Source: Tetracentron sinense (Eukaryota > Streptophyta > Magnoliopsida > Trochodendrales > Trochodendraceae). Taken from it: a stretch of 64,000 nucleotides of DNA. Where the stretch lies: assembly GCA_015143295.1 (NCBI GenBank), contig CM026568.1, positions 13,646,607 to 13,710,606 of the forward strand. The letters run 5' to 3'. The notes beneath the pieces are model-generated. The model was given only the letters and a program-made list of their open reading frames with translations, did not search any database and was not told where the DNA came from. The translations under genes were made by a program, and so were the position numbers. Within the stretch, counting starts at the first letter, position 1; every line of letters begins with the position of its first letter. Positions 33,750 through 44,915 of this stretch are shown here, piece by piece.

Positions 33750-34461
33750 TTCTTCTTTGCATAAACTATTCCAAACCTCCAGCGTAAAGAGGAATCGATC
33801 CTTCAGCAACAACCAAAATTAATAAAATCAGTGAGATCTCTATAGAATGATTTAAAACACAAAGCCAATTTTAGAGGGAAGGGCGATAAAAATCACATCC
33901 TGAGCTCTGAAGATTCTGAAGTAGATAATATAGGGGAGGACAGTTTGAAACATTTGAAATCCCCATAACTCCTGAGCTCCCATATCGCATTCATTAGGTG
34001 AAAACGATTCCTCCATTACTCCCAAGATCCGCTCATAATGGAAAACACTTGAATTTATTCAAAGGAATGAGGAAACGATTTGAGACTTGCCTAATATGGG
34101 GTTTCCTAAAAAGAGAAGGAAACGCTTCAATGGGAGAAAGGGTTTGAGAGAACTCTTAGAATTTAAGTCCATGTGTAAGGGGAAGATTGTGGGTCCCACC
34201 AATTGATTTTAATTTGATGATGTTGCCTCACAAATGAAGAGAAGTCCTACATGGCATCAAGAGAAACGTGGCATCAAAAGAAAGGATTAGGTGGCATCCA
34301 TAGAAGCACACTAACTGTGTTTTATAATATAGTAGTATAGATTCAAGGACATAGCTAACAAAAATAAAAGGAGAGTGGGTGAACGTTACATCCTACAATC
34401 ACACGTTCACACCCCTCCTTTCTCACTTTAACTCCTCACTTACGTTACACCCTACAACCAC
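33750..34461 (-). other. 5' portion of the host Helitron and adjacent spacer
   Basis: Non-coding sequence with the family's subterminal block (GTGGGTCCCACCAATT, then CTCACAAATGAAGA) before the Helitron end at 34341. Beyond it, CACACCCCTCCTTTCTCACT and TTAACTCCTCACTT occur on both sides of the next MITE. Confidence 0.45.
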
Positions 34462-34750
34462 GGCTCAGGACTGTCTCTGGCGAAGCCAAGGTGGTCTCGG
34501 GCATCCATACATCATGCAACAAGTGGCCTGAAAAAGGGGAGAAGTCATTTCATTTTCTCCCCATGATTTTGACTTCTCCCCACTGGATATCTCTCCCCCT
34601 TTTTCTCATCCATTTATTGCCACATGTCCTCTAGTGTGTGGAGAAGTCAAAATTGTGGGACCCATGATTTTGACTTCTCCACCACATGTCCTCTATTTTG
34701 TGGACACTCGAGAGGAGTCTTTCTGGCTTCGCTAGAGAGAATCCGAGGCC
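34462..34750. mobile_element. MULE-type MITE, terminus type D, copy 1
   Basis: 289 bp with inverted ends GGCTCAGGACTGTCTCTGGC and AGAGAATCCGAGGCC and a perfect 9-bp TSD TACAACCAC (34453-34461 and 34751-34759). The end can fold as TCTGGC-GAA-GCCAAG. The body holds repeated CATGATTTTGACTTCTCC. It matches 47067-47358. Confidence 0.85.
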
Positions 34751-34814
34751 TACAACCACACGTCCACACCCCTCCTTTCTCACTTTAACTCCTCACTTTA
34801 AATGTTGTAAATAA

Positions 34815-36796
34815 GAGTGTAGATCCTATACGGTTCATGCTTGTCCAATTGAGTCCGGTAGCTACAGAAAAGCAACATGCATCCATATAATTTGCGGGAT
34901 ATGAAAAGTTAACGGAGGTTCCGTTTGTCTTTGTTTTAACAATTAAAATATAATTTTAATAAATTTCAAAAAAAATATAATTAAAAAAGAGAGGAAACTT
35001 AAGTAATGAGAGAAGCACTTTTCTTCTTCTCCTTGAATCTTGCACCTTCCTCAACCTAGCACCTTCCTCTTCCTTCTCCAGAAATCTTTCCTATATTTCA
35101 TTTGCCCTCTGCAATTTCCAGCAAAACAGTGTGCCATATAGAAGCTGAGGTGCTTTGAGTCTCGTTTCCATTTGTTCTCTGCAGTTTCCAGCAAAACACT
35201 GTAGTTTCTAGCAAAACGTAGGCAATCTTCATCCCTCCAACCATAGAGGATCTGTAGTTGGTCTCCAAATCACATGCCCTTACAAGTGCAAGAGATGCTT
35301 TGTGACTCTCTTCCTATTGGGTCAACTTTCTCTCTTAAATCTCAATATATCTCCATTTCTCTCCCATGGCCTACAACGGAGATACCCATCAAAATCTTAC
35401 CCAAACTCACCGGACCACCAGTTTCCAATGGTCTAGTCGCTTGAAAATATTGTCACAACGGTGGAATGTACCATCAGTTCATCTAGGAGGGAAGATGTGT
35501 CGACAGAGATGAAGATGGTTTTTAGCTTGAGTGAGGTGGCTGGTGCATGTTAAAGAAGATGAAGGAGTACAATCGTTCGATGGTGAAGGACCTTATTGAA
35601 GCCTGTGCAATATTCGAGTTCGTACAACAAAGGATCATGATGGATGCCTATTTCGTGGTTCCTGGCATGGGAATCTCCTTTGCCAGCTTCCCGGCATGAG
35701 ATCAAACCATCCTCAACTCAAGAAATAGAAAATAAAAAATTTAATGTCATCTTTCTTTCTTTTTTTTCAATCTTTTTTGTGGCTTTTTTTGTTTAATTTG
35801 TTTACTTAATATTGGAAAGAGAAATAAATGTAATAATCTTTCTTGTTAGTCTTCTATACTGAAGCAGATTTAGATCTTAGATCTACTGCCATGGTTGACT
35901 TTAATAAGTTTGTTCACCGAGGAATACGGTTTTTAGCTCTGTTCAAGTGTTTGGATGGGGTGAGATGGGTAGGACGGCGCATGATAATGAAATTTTATCT
36001 GAACTCTCTATGTGCTAGAGAACATTATTTTTTTTTTGGAATCAAATCCTCTACCCCTTTAGGTGCTTTGGATAAAGATTTTTGATATGTTCTTTTCTTT
36101 TACAACATATCATTTGCAATTTTGCAAAGAATCATATATAGCTAAGATAAAAACAATAAAAATGGCTCCGTATGCAACAAGTAAGGCTAAAAAAAAATTT
36201 ACAGACAAACAAATCCAAGGAGAAAAAAATAATAAACACCAAGTCAAATCAAAATCCATCAACAATACAAACCTAAGTTCATCTACCATCTTACCAATAT
36301 AGTTGAAAGGAAAAAAAAGCATCCCAAAAAATCTCAGATCAAAACCTATTGCTATCCAAAACAATGTTTCAATGCAATTAAATCCAACTAAACAGAGCAT
36401 CCTCATACTCTACCTTGCTTCAATCGTTTGGTTCAGTTTAACGTTTCTTGAATGCTAAGCATCCTCTTTGCCACTGTTTTGCTGGAAATGCAGAGAACAA
36501 ATGGAATAGAGAGATGAAGAATTCTCTAGAATGAAGATGAAGAAGGTGCAAAGTTCGAGGAGGAAGGTGCAAGGCTCTAGGAGAAGAAGAAAAGTACTTC
36601 TCTCATTGCTTACGTTTCCTCTCTTTTTTTATCATATTTTTTTGAAATTTATTAAAATTATATTTTAATTGTTAAAACAAAGACAAACGGAACCTCTGTT
36701 AACTTTTCATATCCCGCCAATTATAAGGACGCGTATTGCTTTTCTATAGCTACCGGACTCAACCGGACAAGCACGAACCATAGAGGATCTACACTC
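34815..36796. mobile_element. Non-autonomous MULE with about 300-bp TIRs
   Basis: 1982 bp. Long inverted ends start GAGTGTAGATCC and extend inward about 300 bp (34815-35120 and 36470-36796). The flanking 9-mers are TGTAAATAA (34806-34814) and CGTAAATAA (36797-36805), matching in 8 of 9. No transposase. The interior (35120-36470) has higher-GC stretches that may be captured host sequence, including a 50-codon plus-strand frame at about 35549-35701 (KEYNRSMVKDLIEACAIFEF, then VQQRIMMDAYFV) that I cannot identify. Long TIRs and the interior fit a Pack-MULE-like element. Confidence 0.8.
35549..35701 (+). pseudogene. Unidentified captured coding fragment inside a MULE
   Basis: A 50-codon frame beginning MLKKMKEYNRSMVKDLIEAC and continuing AIFEFVQQRIMMDAYFVVPG before a stop after FASFPA. 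It looks like real protein (amphipathic helix, then a compact end), but I do not recognise the family. An upstream stop and the absence of continuing exons suggest it is a captured exon rather than a gene. Confidence 0.3.
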
Positions 36797-36805
36797 CGTA
36801 AATAA

Positions 36806-36944
36806 AAGAGATGTGGGTCCCACCAATTAGTTTTAGTTTGAAGACATGGCCTGACAAATGAAAAGGAGTCTTATGTGGCATAAGGAGAAAGACATATGTG
36901 GCATCAAGAGAAAGGCTCAAACTGTGTTTTATAATAGTAGTAGA
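36806..36944 (-). mobile_element. Helitron 5' end, separated from its body by the MULE
   Basis: Minus strand TCTACTACTATTATAAAACA then CAG at 36944, with the family block GTGGGTCCCACCAATTAG and ACAAATGAA upstream. Its body would continue left of the MULE at 34342-34805. No 3' end was found for it. Confidence 0.5.
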
Positions 36945-37532
36945 TATATACTAGTAAAAACTCGTGCAATGCACTGGAGATAAAAGGTTAAAATAAAATT
37001 CAAATTAAAGAAAAATTTCACTATGACGAATAAGTTTTTAAAATGTAAATGATAATGAGACTCTTAGTTAGGCAAGATTTGTTGAAGGAAATAAGACGTG
37101 CAAAGGAAACTAAGTTTAAGGATTGAACAACAAGTCTGTAACACCTAGGTCATCAGCGTAGGCTTTATGCAGCAATTTCCAAACCTAACTTTGATGATTG
37201 ATCATCCAAAATCGCCTGAAGTAGAAAGATAAGCAAGGTAAAAAAAGCTATTAGGTCCTACATATCTGTGTTGTTTGAATGCAAGTCAAAGGAACCAAAA
37301 AATTATATTTCTTCTTATAAATGCTAAAATAGATAAACTAAAGCAAAGCAATCAAGCATTCTAGTCAACCTAACAAAAATCCCGCGAAATGCATGCAAAT
37401 AACTTTAAATTATGATTACTCGAATTTTTTTTAACATATGTAAGTGATCTCATAGTAAGAAATATATACTATTAAAAAATAACTTATTACTAAATCTAGT
37501 TAATGTAATAATTACTCAACTATCTAAAATTC

Positions 37533-37560
37533 ACTACAACAGAAACCGGTTAGATGATTA
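37533..37560. mobile_element. Possible CACTA transposon terminus
   Basis: CACTACAACAGAAACCGG resembles the conserved end of En/Spm-type CACTA elements. No opposite end was found; it may be a fragment. Confidence 0.35.
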
Positions 37561-37793
37561 CCTAATTTCTCTCGGCAACTGCTAAGCACTGAAAAATCTC
37601 AGGGCATAAAAACCAATTTAAGGATAAAAACCCATGTCAAATTTCAATAAAATTTATCAATGATTAGTAATAGTTAGTAAGGAAAAACGAAAGGCAGTAG
37701 TTAAACCAATTGTGGGGCATATTGAATATGTTTTGAGCCCATCTAATCCACCACTTAAACTAATTTCTTTCAATCATTGATTGAAGCTATATA

Positions 37794-37925
37794 CAAAACA
37801 AATCCAAATACCTTGAGCAATTGAGCATATAAACATTATAAAAAAATTTTAAAAACAAAACAAATCCAAATACCTTGAGCAATTGAGCATGTAAACATTT
37901 ATTTTTTGTTTGGTTCAATAGATAC
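37794..37925. repeat. Two-copy tandem duplication, about 65 bp
   Basis: ACAAAACAAATCCAAATACC, then TTGAGCAATTGAGCAT and GTAAACATT, occurs twice in a row with few differences. Confidence 0.7.
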
Positions 37926-38347
37926 TACTATTAGTATATATTTTATGTTAGCTAACAGGTGGCTATATCAACCATCACACCCTCTCTCAAATATTTAGGA
38001 GAGAAATGAAACAAGCACACACTTCAAACAATCATGAATACTGGTTGGATAAGTTCTTCCTCAATGTTACAATGATAAGAAATAAAGCACGTAGGGAGAA
38101 GCTTGCGGTTAAAAGATAAGAGAGAGAGAATGAGGAGTGGGGATTCGCAACTCCTGTTGTTCTGGTTCAAATAAAAAAATTGCTTCCTACCAAAAAATAA
38201 AATAGTAAAAAATTGAAAGATGAGAGAGAGAATGAGGAGAAAAAAATTGCTTCCTGCAAAAAACAAACTCTTGAAAAAAAAAGATGAGGATGAGAGAGAG
38301 AATGAGGAGTTGAACATCTCCCATTGTTCTGATTCCGCCAAAAAAAA

Positions 38348-38623
38348 GACCAATAGTTCACTCCATTGGCGAGGAGCAAACTATTGCTCCTCTCTTTAAC
38401 AAAGCCACCCCTTTACCTGCCATAAACCCGAGTTTAATTCTTTTAACCCTATAGTTAAATATTTTTTATTTTATTTTTATAAATACTAAGGGTAGATGAG
38501 TGAACCTTAGGGGTAAGCGAAGCTTAACCACAGTTATAAGGAGTTAACAGAGAGAGACGTGTCATGAAAAGGGGACCGAGACACCCCTCCACGCGTCACC
38601 GACCGAGGAGGTGATTATTTTCC
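38348..38623. mobile_element. MULE-type foldback MITE, type A, copy 2 (inverted)
   Basis: The reverse-orientation partner of 188-458. It starts GACCAATAG, has the GCGAGGAGCAAACTATTGCTCC hairpin region and a core with GTTAACAGAGAG and TTAACCACAGTTAT, and ends GGAGGTGATTATTTTCC. Both flanks are A-rich (CAAAAAAAA and AAAAAACAA), so the TSD is not decisive. Confidence 0.75.
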
Positions 38624-39951
38624 AAAAAACAAAATCCTGCAAAACAAATTATCTTTTAGGCTTGCGGTAAAGAGAGAGAGAGAATGAGTAGTGGGACATA
38701 GAATTGCCTGTCATTCTGCTTCCTGTCTAGATTTTTTTAAAAAAATTATTGTCTACCGTTTTCTATACTAATAGCATGGCTCTAACTCTCCCATGCCCCA
38801 GCACTAAACTGAGCTAAAACCATATAATGATAAAAAGGCATCTACTAATGATAAAGACCCACCAAGTAAAGAATTCTACTCCAAACTACAATATCTATGT
38901 TTCATCTATTTTTGAGGGTCTCCATAGACTACTTCTCAGTGATAACAATCATCCAACCACCCATAACTTCAATTTTAAACTTCAATAAATATGACTAATC
39001 TCCAATTAAAACTCAATTCAACAAAACACAGAACAACAACATAATCACAAAAAACGAAAATATTTTTATTAATTTAATAGAAATATAAGTAGATTACTCA
39101 CCTAATGCTCTTCCTGACATATGTTTCAGGAGGCATGTCCTTCTGGGTATTGACAAATCCAAACTTCTTCTTATCACCATACCTCTTCGAATTGATATGC
39201 AGATAAACCTGAACCTTATAACAAATGTTCTTGCACAAAGAAACATAGATGTTGAGCTTATTACCACCTATATTTAAAATAAGAAATTTCTAGATGAGGT
39301 ACATGTGGAAAGGAACAAATCGAGATATAAAAATTCAAATCTACCAATAAAAAATAGAACAATAACTCAGTCTCACCCCTGATGCATCCGCCATTAGATC
39401 CTTGTTAAACAAATTGTTGTAGAGCATGAGATAGATTGGGGAGAGAGAGAGAGAGAGATGGAGTGGATTCTTTGCCGCTGAGATGACAGATCATCTGATC
39501 GTGCAGATGTTAAGGAGGAGAGATGAGTTGTGTGTTTTAAGGAGCTCAGGAAGAAGGATGGAAGGAAGAAAGATTGTTTTCATCGGTTAGATGGGAATCA
39601 ATGCCCAAGAGATGGATGGATGGAATCAATGCCCACCCTCTTAAATTTGGAATTGTGAATATGAGGTAATAAAAGGGGGAAACGTAAATTTGAATGAGGG
39701 GGAGATGAATGGGAGGAAACGTAAATGGGTAGGGATGAGAAAGAAATGGGTGGGCCCCACTATCTAGAATCTTTAAAAAAAATGTTTGGTAGGAAGATAA
39801 ATGATATGGAATACAAAATAAAGTAGTGGCTCCCATTATTTTGCTTAAGTGGCTTCACAAATGAAGAGCAAGCTGAGGTGGCTTCACATATGAAGAGTAA
39901 GCTTATGTGGCATAAGGAGAAGAGTTTTCACTCTGCCATATAGTAATAGTA

Positions 39952-40543
39952 CTAGTAAGAAACCCGTGCGATGCACAGAAATAAGAGTTCTAACTACAGA
40001 ACTTTAACACATGTATAAAACATTCTTATTAAATAATTTGTATCTATGCATTCCTTCCTACTTACGTCGTTTGTGTTTTTAAGGGTCTATTACAATAAAA
40101 TAAACCCTCCCTACAACAACTATTAAAATACAATATATGGCTATTAGAAAGAGTTTGAAATAGGTATCAATATAGTCTATTCAAATCGCAGTCTCCCATT
40201 CTGACGGTTATCCACTGAGGATAAAAGGATGTGAAAGCCAGTACTTAGAGACAGTGATATCCAGGTAGGGCACAAATTTCGTCGACTTGGATGGACCTGT
40301 GTTGTCCTTTGACTTGATATCAGATAGCTAGAAGATGACGTCTCTCCTCCTCTCCCTGCCCATATCGTCTCTAGCTTTTCCTCTCTTCCCATCCCATATC
40401 ATCTCTCCTCCTAAAGTTTGAGATATATGGAGGACGGGCTGTACAAAATTTTAAAGGGGGAGATGGTTGGTATTTCAAGAGGCAACAGGCACGTCCATTG
40501 GTATTTAAAACACTCTAACTGTGTTTTATTGTAGTAGTATAGA
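39952..40543 (-). mobile_element. Complete small Helitron (minus strand)
   Basis: The cleanest copy: 592 bp. The 3' end is CTAG at 39952-39955 and hairpin CCCGTGCGATGCAC (39963-39976). The 5' end is TCTATACTACTACAATAAAA then CACAGTTAG, ending at 40543 with host T. It sits between A and T as expected. No coding sequence, so it depends on a RepHel helicase elsewhere. Confidence 0.75.
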
Positions 40544-40675
40544 TTTTTTAACACAATAATTACATGTGATCGCAAAAATGAAAAGAAAAAAAGGCAAAAT
40601 GTCTATAAAAATAATAAAATATTATGTATAATCTTTTATTCAAGAAAAGTATATAATTTTTAATAATGGAAATTA

Positions 40676-40715
<40 letters not shown>

Positions 40716-40917
40716 ATGACCGACCTCCTGTGTGTAGTAATTAGTGGTTGGCAATGGGGAGTGGAACTATCTGGTATGGTCTATTAGGTGGAAAGTTTGT
40801 TATGAAGATCAAATTAAAAGAAGGTATGTGCAAGCTTGGATACAATATTAGTCACAGAGAAGATGTTTCATGTTTCATATGGAACCGCTCAACTTATATT
40901 ATATTCAAATATATATC

Positions 40918-40958
<41 letters not shown>

Positions 40959-41984
40959 TATAGAGACACGTGATTAGGCCGCAATCCTGGTTAGTAGTTA
41001 ATATCTGTTTTAAGTTAAGGGCGGGTGGACAATACAACACTCTCACCCTCTCGGGAATGGATCCCGGAACCTCCCTCCTAAGGAGGGGATACACCTACCA
41101 CTAGGCTATTCCTAGGGTGTATAATATATATATCACATATGAAGGAAGGTATATTGAACAAACATAATAAAACATATAATACTATATTTTCTTTGTTTTA
41201 ACAAACTGCCCAACATCATTACTTGATGAGAGGACTTCATTTAAATGGTGGAAGCATCCTAACAGCATACTCTCATCAAGATTATGATAGGTATTCTAGT
41301 GTGTGCTCCTTATTTTATGAAAGTTTTGTGATCTAGTCCGAATAGATTTTAGATATTCTCCTAGAGATGTGGCTAAAGGGATAGATACCACACTAAACTT
41401 GTATCGGAAAAAGTTTTAAAAGACCATAAAGAAAAAAGTAAAGAATTAAAAATAAAAGTACAATTAGACATGTGCTAGCCCTAGGCATTCCCTACACACA
41501 GGCAACAACAATTGATACTGATATTATAGTGACTTGAACATATCGAAGATGGAACTACAAACCAAAAAAAAAGTGAAAAAAGAACGTGATAATCATCACC
41601 AAGGTAGGAGCGTGATTTTCCCTGAGCACTCCCTCAAGTTATTTTTGTTACGGGATGTTGCTATGAAAGATGAAGGACTACGAAATCATCTCTCGGGTTG
41701 ATGTGAGAGAAACAACAAAGCTTGCATGAAGAATCTCTTCCAAAAAAGTGTCATTTTGAAGGTTCTTTGCATCCTGAATGTTCATCAATCTCCTCGCAGA
41801 TGTCTTGTTTCCTACATTGGGATATGAATCCAAAAATGAAAGATTTGCAAATAGTGTGTTAGAGAGGCACCGGTGATGCTAAAAAGGCTCCAGATGGAGG
41901 AGGATTTATACAGAGATAGATATGTAGAAGAGTTTAGGAGATAATGAAATCAGAGAATAAGAGAATTCAAAGGGTTATAACCAT
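40544..41984. other. Unassigned AT-rich DNA with TA microsatellites
   Basis: (TA)n runs at 40679-40712 and 40918-40955 flank a stretch of about 200 bp. A SINE-like copy lies at 40962-41121. The rest (41130-41984) has no recognised feature. Confidence 0.5.
40962..41121 (-). mobile_element. tRNA-derived SINE-like copy 1
   Basis: On the minus strand an A-box TAGCCTAGTGG (about 41099-41109) is followed by TATCCCCTCCTTAGGAGGGA and a B-box-like GGTTCCGGGATCC (about 41062-41074), the spacing expected of an internal tRNA promoter. The tail side has the family motif AAACAGATATTAACT. It lies beside a TA run, which hides any TSD. Confidence 0.6.
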
Positions 41985-42440
41985 TTGGATTGGGATAAAT
42001 GTGTGTAAAAATAATTAAAAACACATTAAATGGTAGAAGACCAAATGAAATATGGGAGAGTGAGAAACGTACGGGATGATCAGCAACTTATGGGAATAAA
42101 ATCCCAAGTCTCATTAAATGATAAAGAAACTAAATTTTAATGATAGTGGGGGTAACCTTTAAGCACTACTATCCTCTTTAATAGGGATTGAAAAGGCATT
42201 TGACAAAAAAAAATTGTAACCATTTGCACTGGGATAAATGTGTGTAAAAATAATTTTAAAAATTATTAAATGGTTGAGGACCCAATGAAATATGGGACAG
42301 TGAAAAATGTATGGGAGGAGAAACTTATGGGAATAAAATCCCAACTCATTAAATGATAGAGAAACTAAATTGAAATAATTGAGAAGGTAACGTTTAAGCA
42401 CTACTCTCCTGGCATTGAAAAAGCATTTGTCAATGAGGAG
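41985..42440. repeat. Two-copy tandem duplication, about 225 bp
   Basis: Copies at about 41985-42205 and 42227-42440 share GATAAATGTGTGTAAAAATA, CCCAATGAAATATGGGA-like, ACTTATGGGAATAAAATCCC, and TTTAAGCACTACT segments. They are moderately diverged. The duplication is probably part of the Helitron whose 5' end is at 42581. Confidence 0.7.
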
Positions 42441-42581
42441 AGAGAGTTTAAAGGGAGAGAACTTATCGTCACACATGGCAAAACTTGGAGAGAAGTTTTT
42501 TGCCACATGGCATCAATTTGGGAGAAAAATAAAGACTTTTGAGTGTGTCCACGTGGACACACTGTGTTTTAGTATAGTAGA
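42441..42581 (-). mobile_element. Helitron 5' end (minus strand)
   Basis: TCTACTATACTAAAACACAG on the minus strand ending at 42581. The 3' partner was not identified between here and 40543. Confidence 0.45.
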
Positions 42582-42597
42582 TAGATAGATATATATA

Positions 42598-42624
42598 CTA
42601 GTAAAAGTGCACATGCCTTGCACA
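42598..42624 (-). mobile_element. Helitron 3' terminus (minus strand)
   Basis: CTAG at 42598-42601 and hairpin GTGCACATGCCTTGCAC (42608-42624). It lies a few bases from another Helitron's 5' end. The right end of this element was not found. Confidence 0.5.
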
Positions 42625-44379
42625 TATAATTTTTTCATCTTTAATGAAAATATAACTTTTAAGAAATATATATAATTTTTAATATATTTTCAGAGTTATG
42701 GTGGGACGTCCGTATGACATGGGATATATATAGTTATATGTGTTTACTTTTCGCTTTTATTTGATTTAGATTTTCTCCTTCCTTTAAAATAGAGACATCT
42801 TTAGAGAACATCTCATCTTTCTAATTTAAGAGAGTTTTCTTCTTTTTGTGCCAAAATCACATTCTTCCATATCTTGCTAACTTTGTATTTCTTATAGGTT
42901 CTCTCTCAATAAGAACATGGCAGTCCTCCACTGTATGTATCAGTGATTAACTCTTGTATCTCTATTGCATCCAAGAGTTTCCTAATAAAAAGAAATGGTA
43001 TTTTTATAATATTTGGATTACAAATCAACATTTTATTCGTAAAGAATTATATTTGTGAAGAGGAGAGAGTTATAGTTAAAAAAAGAACCCGATGATTCTA
43101 TAGGAATACATGCAATTTTTTTTTTAAAATGTATGTTATTTTTTGCAAAAACAGTTTCTTATGGACAAACATTTTTGTAATGGCAAGAATCATTATACAG
43201 GTAGCAATACTGCGCCACACACACCGACCACAATGCACTTAGAATATTGCAGACCTCAATCAAGCAGACCATTATCCCGAGCTAACCTCCAGCTTGGATA
43301 GCAAACCTTACCCTGACCTAACTTCCAACTCACACACCGAACATATCATTATCCGACCTATACGCTAATTCCACCAGACCAGTATGAGGACCTCCTAACT
43401 TGTGCTAGAGATTGTTCAAGCTGCAATTAACAACACTCAAACTATTTTAAGAAGTTTTTGAGTACCAAGGGATCATACTCAATCCCGCAGATCTCACCCG
43501 AGATCGTATTGCTCTCTTATTAGGAAGGAAAAACTTTTTGCTAACCCAAACAGAGTTGGAAACATACCTTGGAAATTCTTGCCACATAGGCAAACATGCA
43601 TGAGAATGATTCATACTTCGATTAAGAGTTGGAATAAAAGAGCAACGGGCCAATCCTAGTCTAAGAACTATAAAATAAGACTAGTTGGGGCAGAGAAAAT
43701 TATCCGAATTCAAACCAACTTTTGGCCCAAAACTCTCTACAAGTTCCTGATCTGTCATTCTCTTTCCCAACCATCCTATTATCACCTACCCATGTGCTAA
43801 CTTGATCATTGGAGCATCTTTGCAAAGACTGAACCAAAGAAGGGATGGGATAGACATATCCATCTCTCCCTCACCCCGCAGCTCAAACTTTGCATCCTGA
43901 TCCAAATCCAACTACAGACTTACTAGAGCTACTACGCATCTTAGAATTGGGGGAATGCATCTAGATGCCTAAAAGAAGGCATGCATAACTGTCTGAATCT
44001 TCCTAAAGTAGCAGCTTAAGGAAAGCTAAAAGGCAATGCAAAGAAGTAATGGAGGATCTGATATAGATTGAAAAGAGGGAAAGCAAGTTGGACGACCACC
44101 ACGTACTAAGGAGGAAGGAGTCAACAGTCAATCAGCAACATGCACGAGTCCCCACAATATCAAATTAGGTATTTTTCCCTTACAATTTTTATTTGAAAAA
44201 TTTTTGTGCGCTAGTCACATGAAAAATAACATTTTTAGAGAATCGAAGAAGGCCTCCTTTAGGGGGGGGCCATCAATGAGATACACAACAATGTGATAAG
44301 TAAATCATTTTATTCTTAACACTTCACTTGTCACCCATATGTGTTTTTCCTTTTTCTTTTTACACTTGCTAGTTTGCAA
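42625..44379 (+). other. Unassigned DNA with a possible Ty3/gypsy LTR remnant
   Basis: At 43190-43960 the sequence is less AT-rich and has an LTR-like run: TATA-like ACTATAAAATAAGAC (about 43668), a C-rich downstream part, and CTAACTTGATCATTGGAGCA (about 43798-43817), a phrase recalling the R/U5 of Tat-lineage LTRs. No LTR ends, primer site or domain were found. The rest is featureless. Confidence 0.35.
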
Positions 44380-44490
44380 AGTTTGTATCTGTTCTAAATC
44401 GTAGAGAAATCAACCATGCATACCCTCATGGGAATAGATCCCAGATCTAACATGTGGTGCTTATGCACACACCAATGGGGCAAGTACCGC
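44380..44490 (-). mobile_element. SINE-like copy 3 (diverged)
   Basis: On the minus strand TTGCCCCATTGGTG (A-box-like), then GATCTGGGATCTATTCCCAT (B-box region) and AGAACAGATACAAACT match the other two copies in order and spacing. More diverged than the others. Confidence 0.45.
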
Positions 44491-44915
44491 TTAGTCACCC
44501 ATATATTCCAAAGCTATGAAAATTATAAAGCTTTATTCAACAGGCTAAACTAGATTACACCAAACTCAGTTTTTTATAAGTAGATGATAAAGTATAGTTT
44601 TCACCAATATCTTATTCTGTTTTTATCTTTTATGTAAAAATTTCATCTTAAACTAGTTAACAAACTATTGAAAATAGAGGAGCAAATGAATAGAATATAA
44701 TCGAATTTATTTCACAAAAATCACTAAAGCTATATAATTCCTTCATACGTTAGTTATGAGAATGGTGAGTAAGGTAAGGGAAAAGTGCTAATTGTGGAAA
44801 GTTTTTATTCATGAATGGACTTTAAAACATGTGGTGTCTTTAAAATAACCTAATAACTATATTTTCAAGTGATTAAGATTATCCCATTATCATAAATGTT
44901 TAGTCTAAGAGTTCT

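Larger units (their letters stand above)
25284..34341 (-). mobile_element. Helitron (minus strand) carrying a copia insertion
   Basis: The 3' end is CTAG at 25284-25287 with hairpin CCCATGCGATGTACGG. The 5' end is TCTATACTACTATATTATAA then AACACAG (minus strand, ending 34341, host T next). Removing the copia element leaves about 2.6 kb. The pairing of these two ends is inferred from family likeness and lack of other ends between them. The non-copia part contains unrecognised coding-like frames (25487-25777, 26423-26716), possibly captured gene pieces. Confidence 0.5.
36951..39948 (-). mobile_element. Helitron (minus strand) with nested MITE
   Basis: CTAG at 36951-36954 and a weak hairpin (CTCGTGCAATGCACTGG) mark the 3' end. 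The 5' end is placed next to the following Helitron at ATAGTAATAGT. The block CTCACAAATGAAGAGCAAGCT-like (39847-39905) matches the family subterminal region. It contains a CACTA end (37533), a 65-bp duplication, and the type A MITE (38348-38623). About 39395-39790 is unassigned. Confidence 0.45.

Noticed and set aside
40679..40955. TA microsatellites as a functional element
   Set aside because: Simple repeats beside a SINE-like copy; nothing beyond ordinary slippage is supported.
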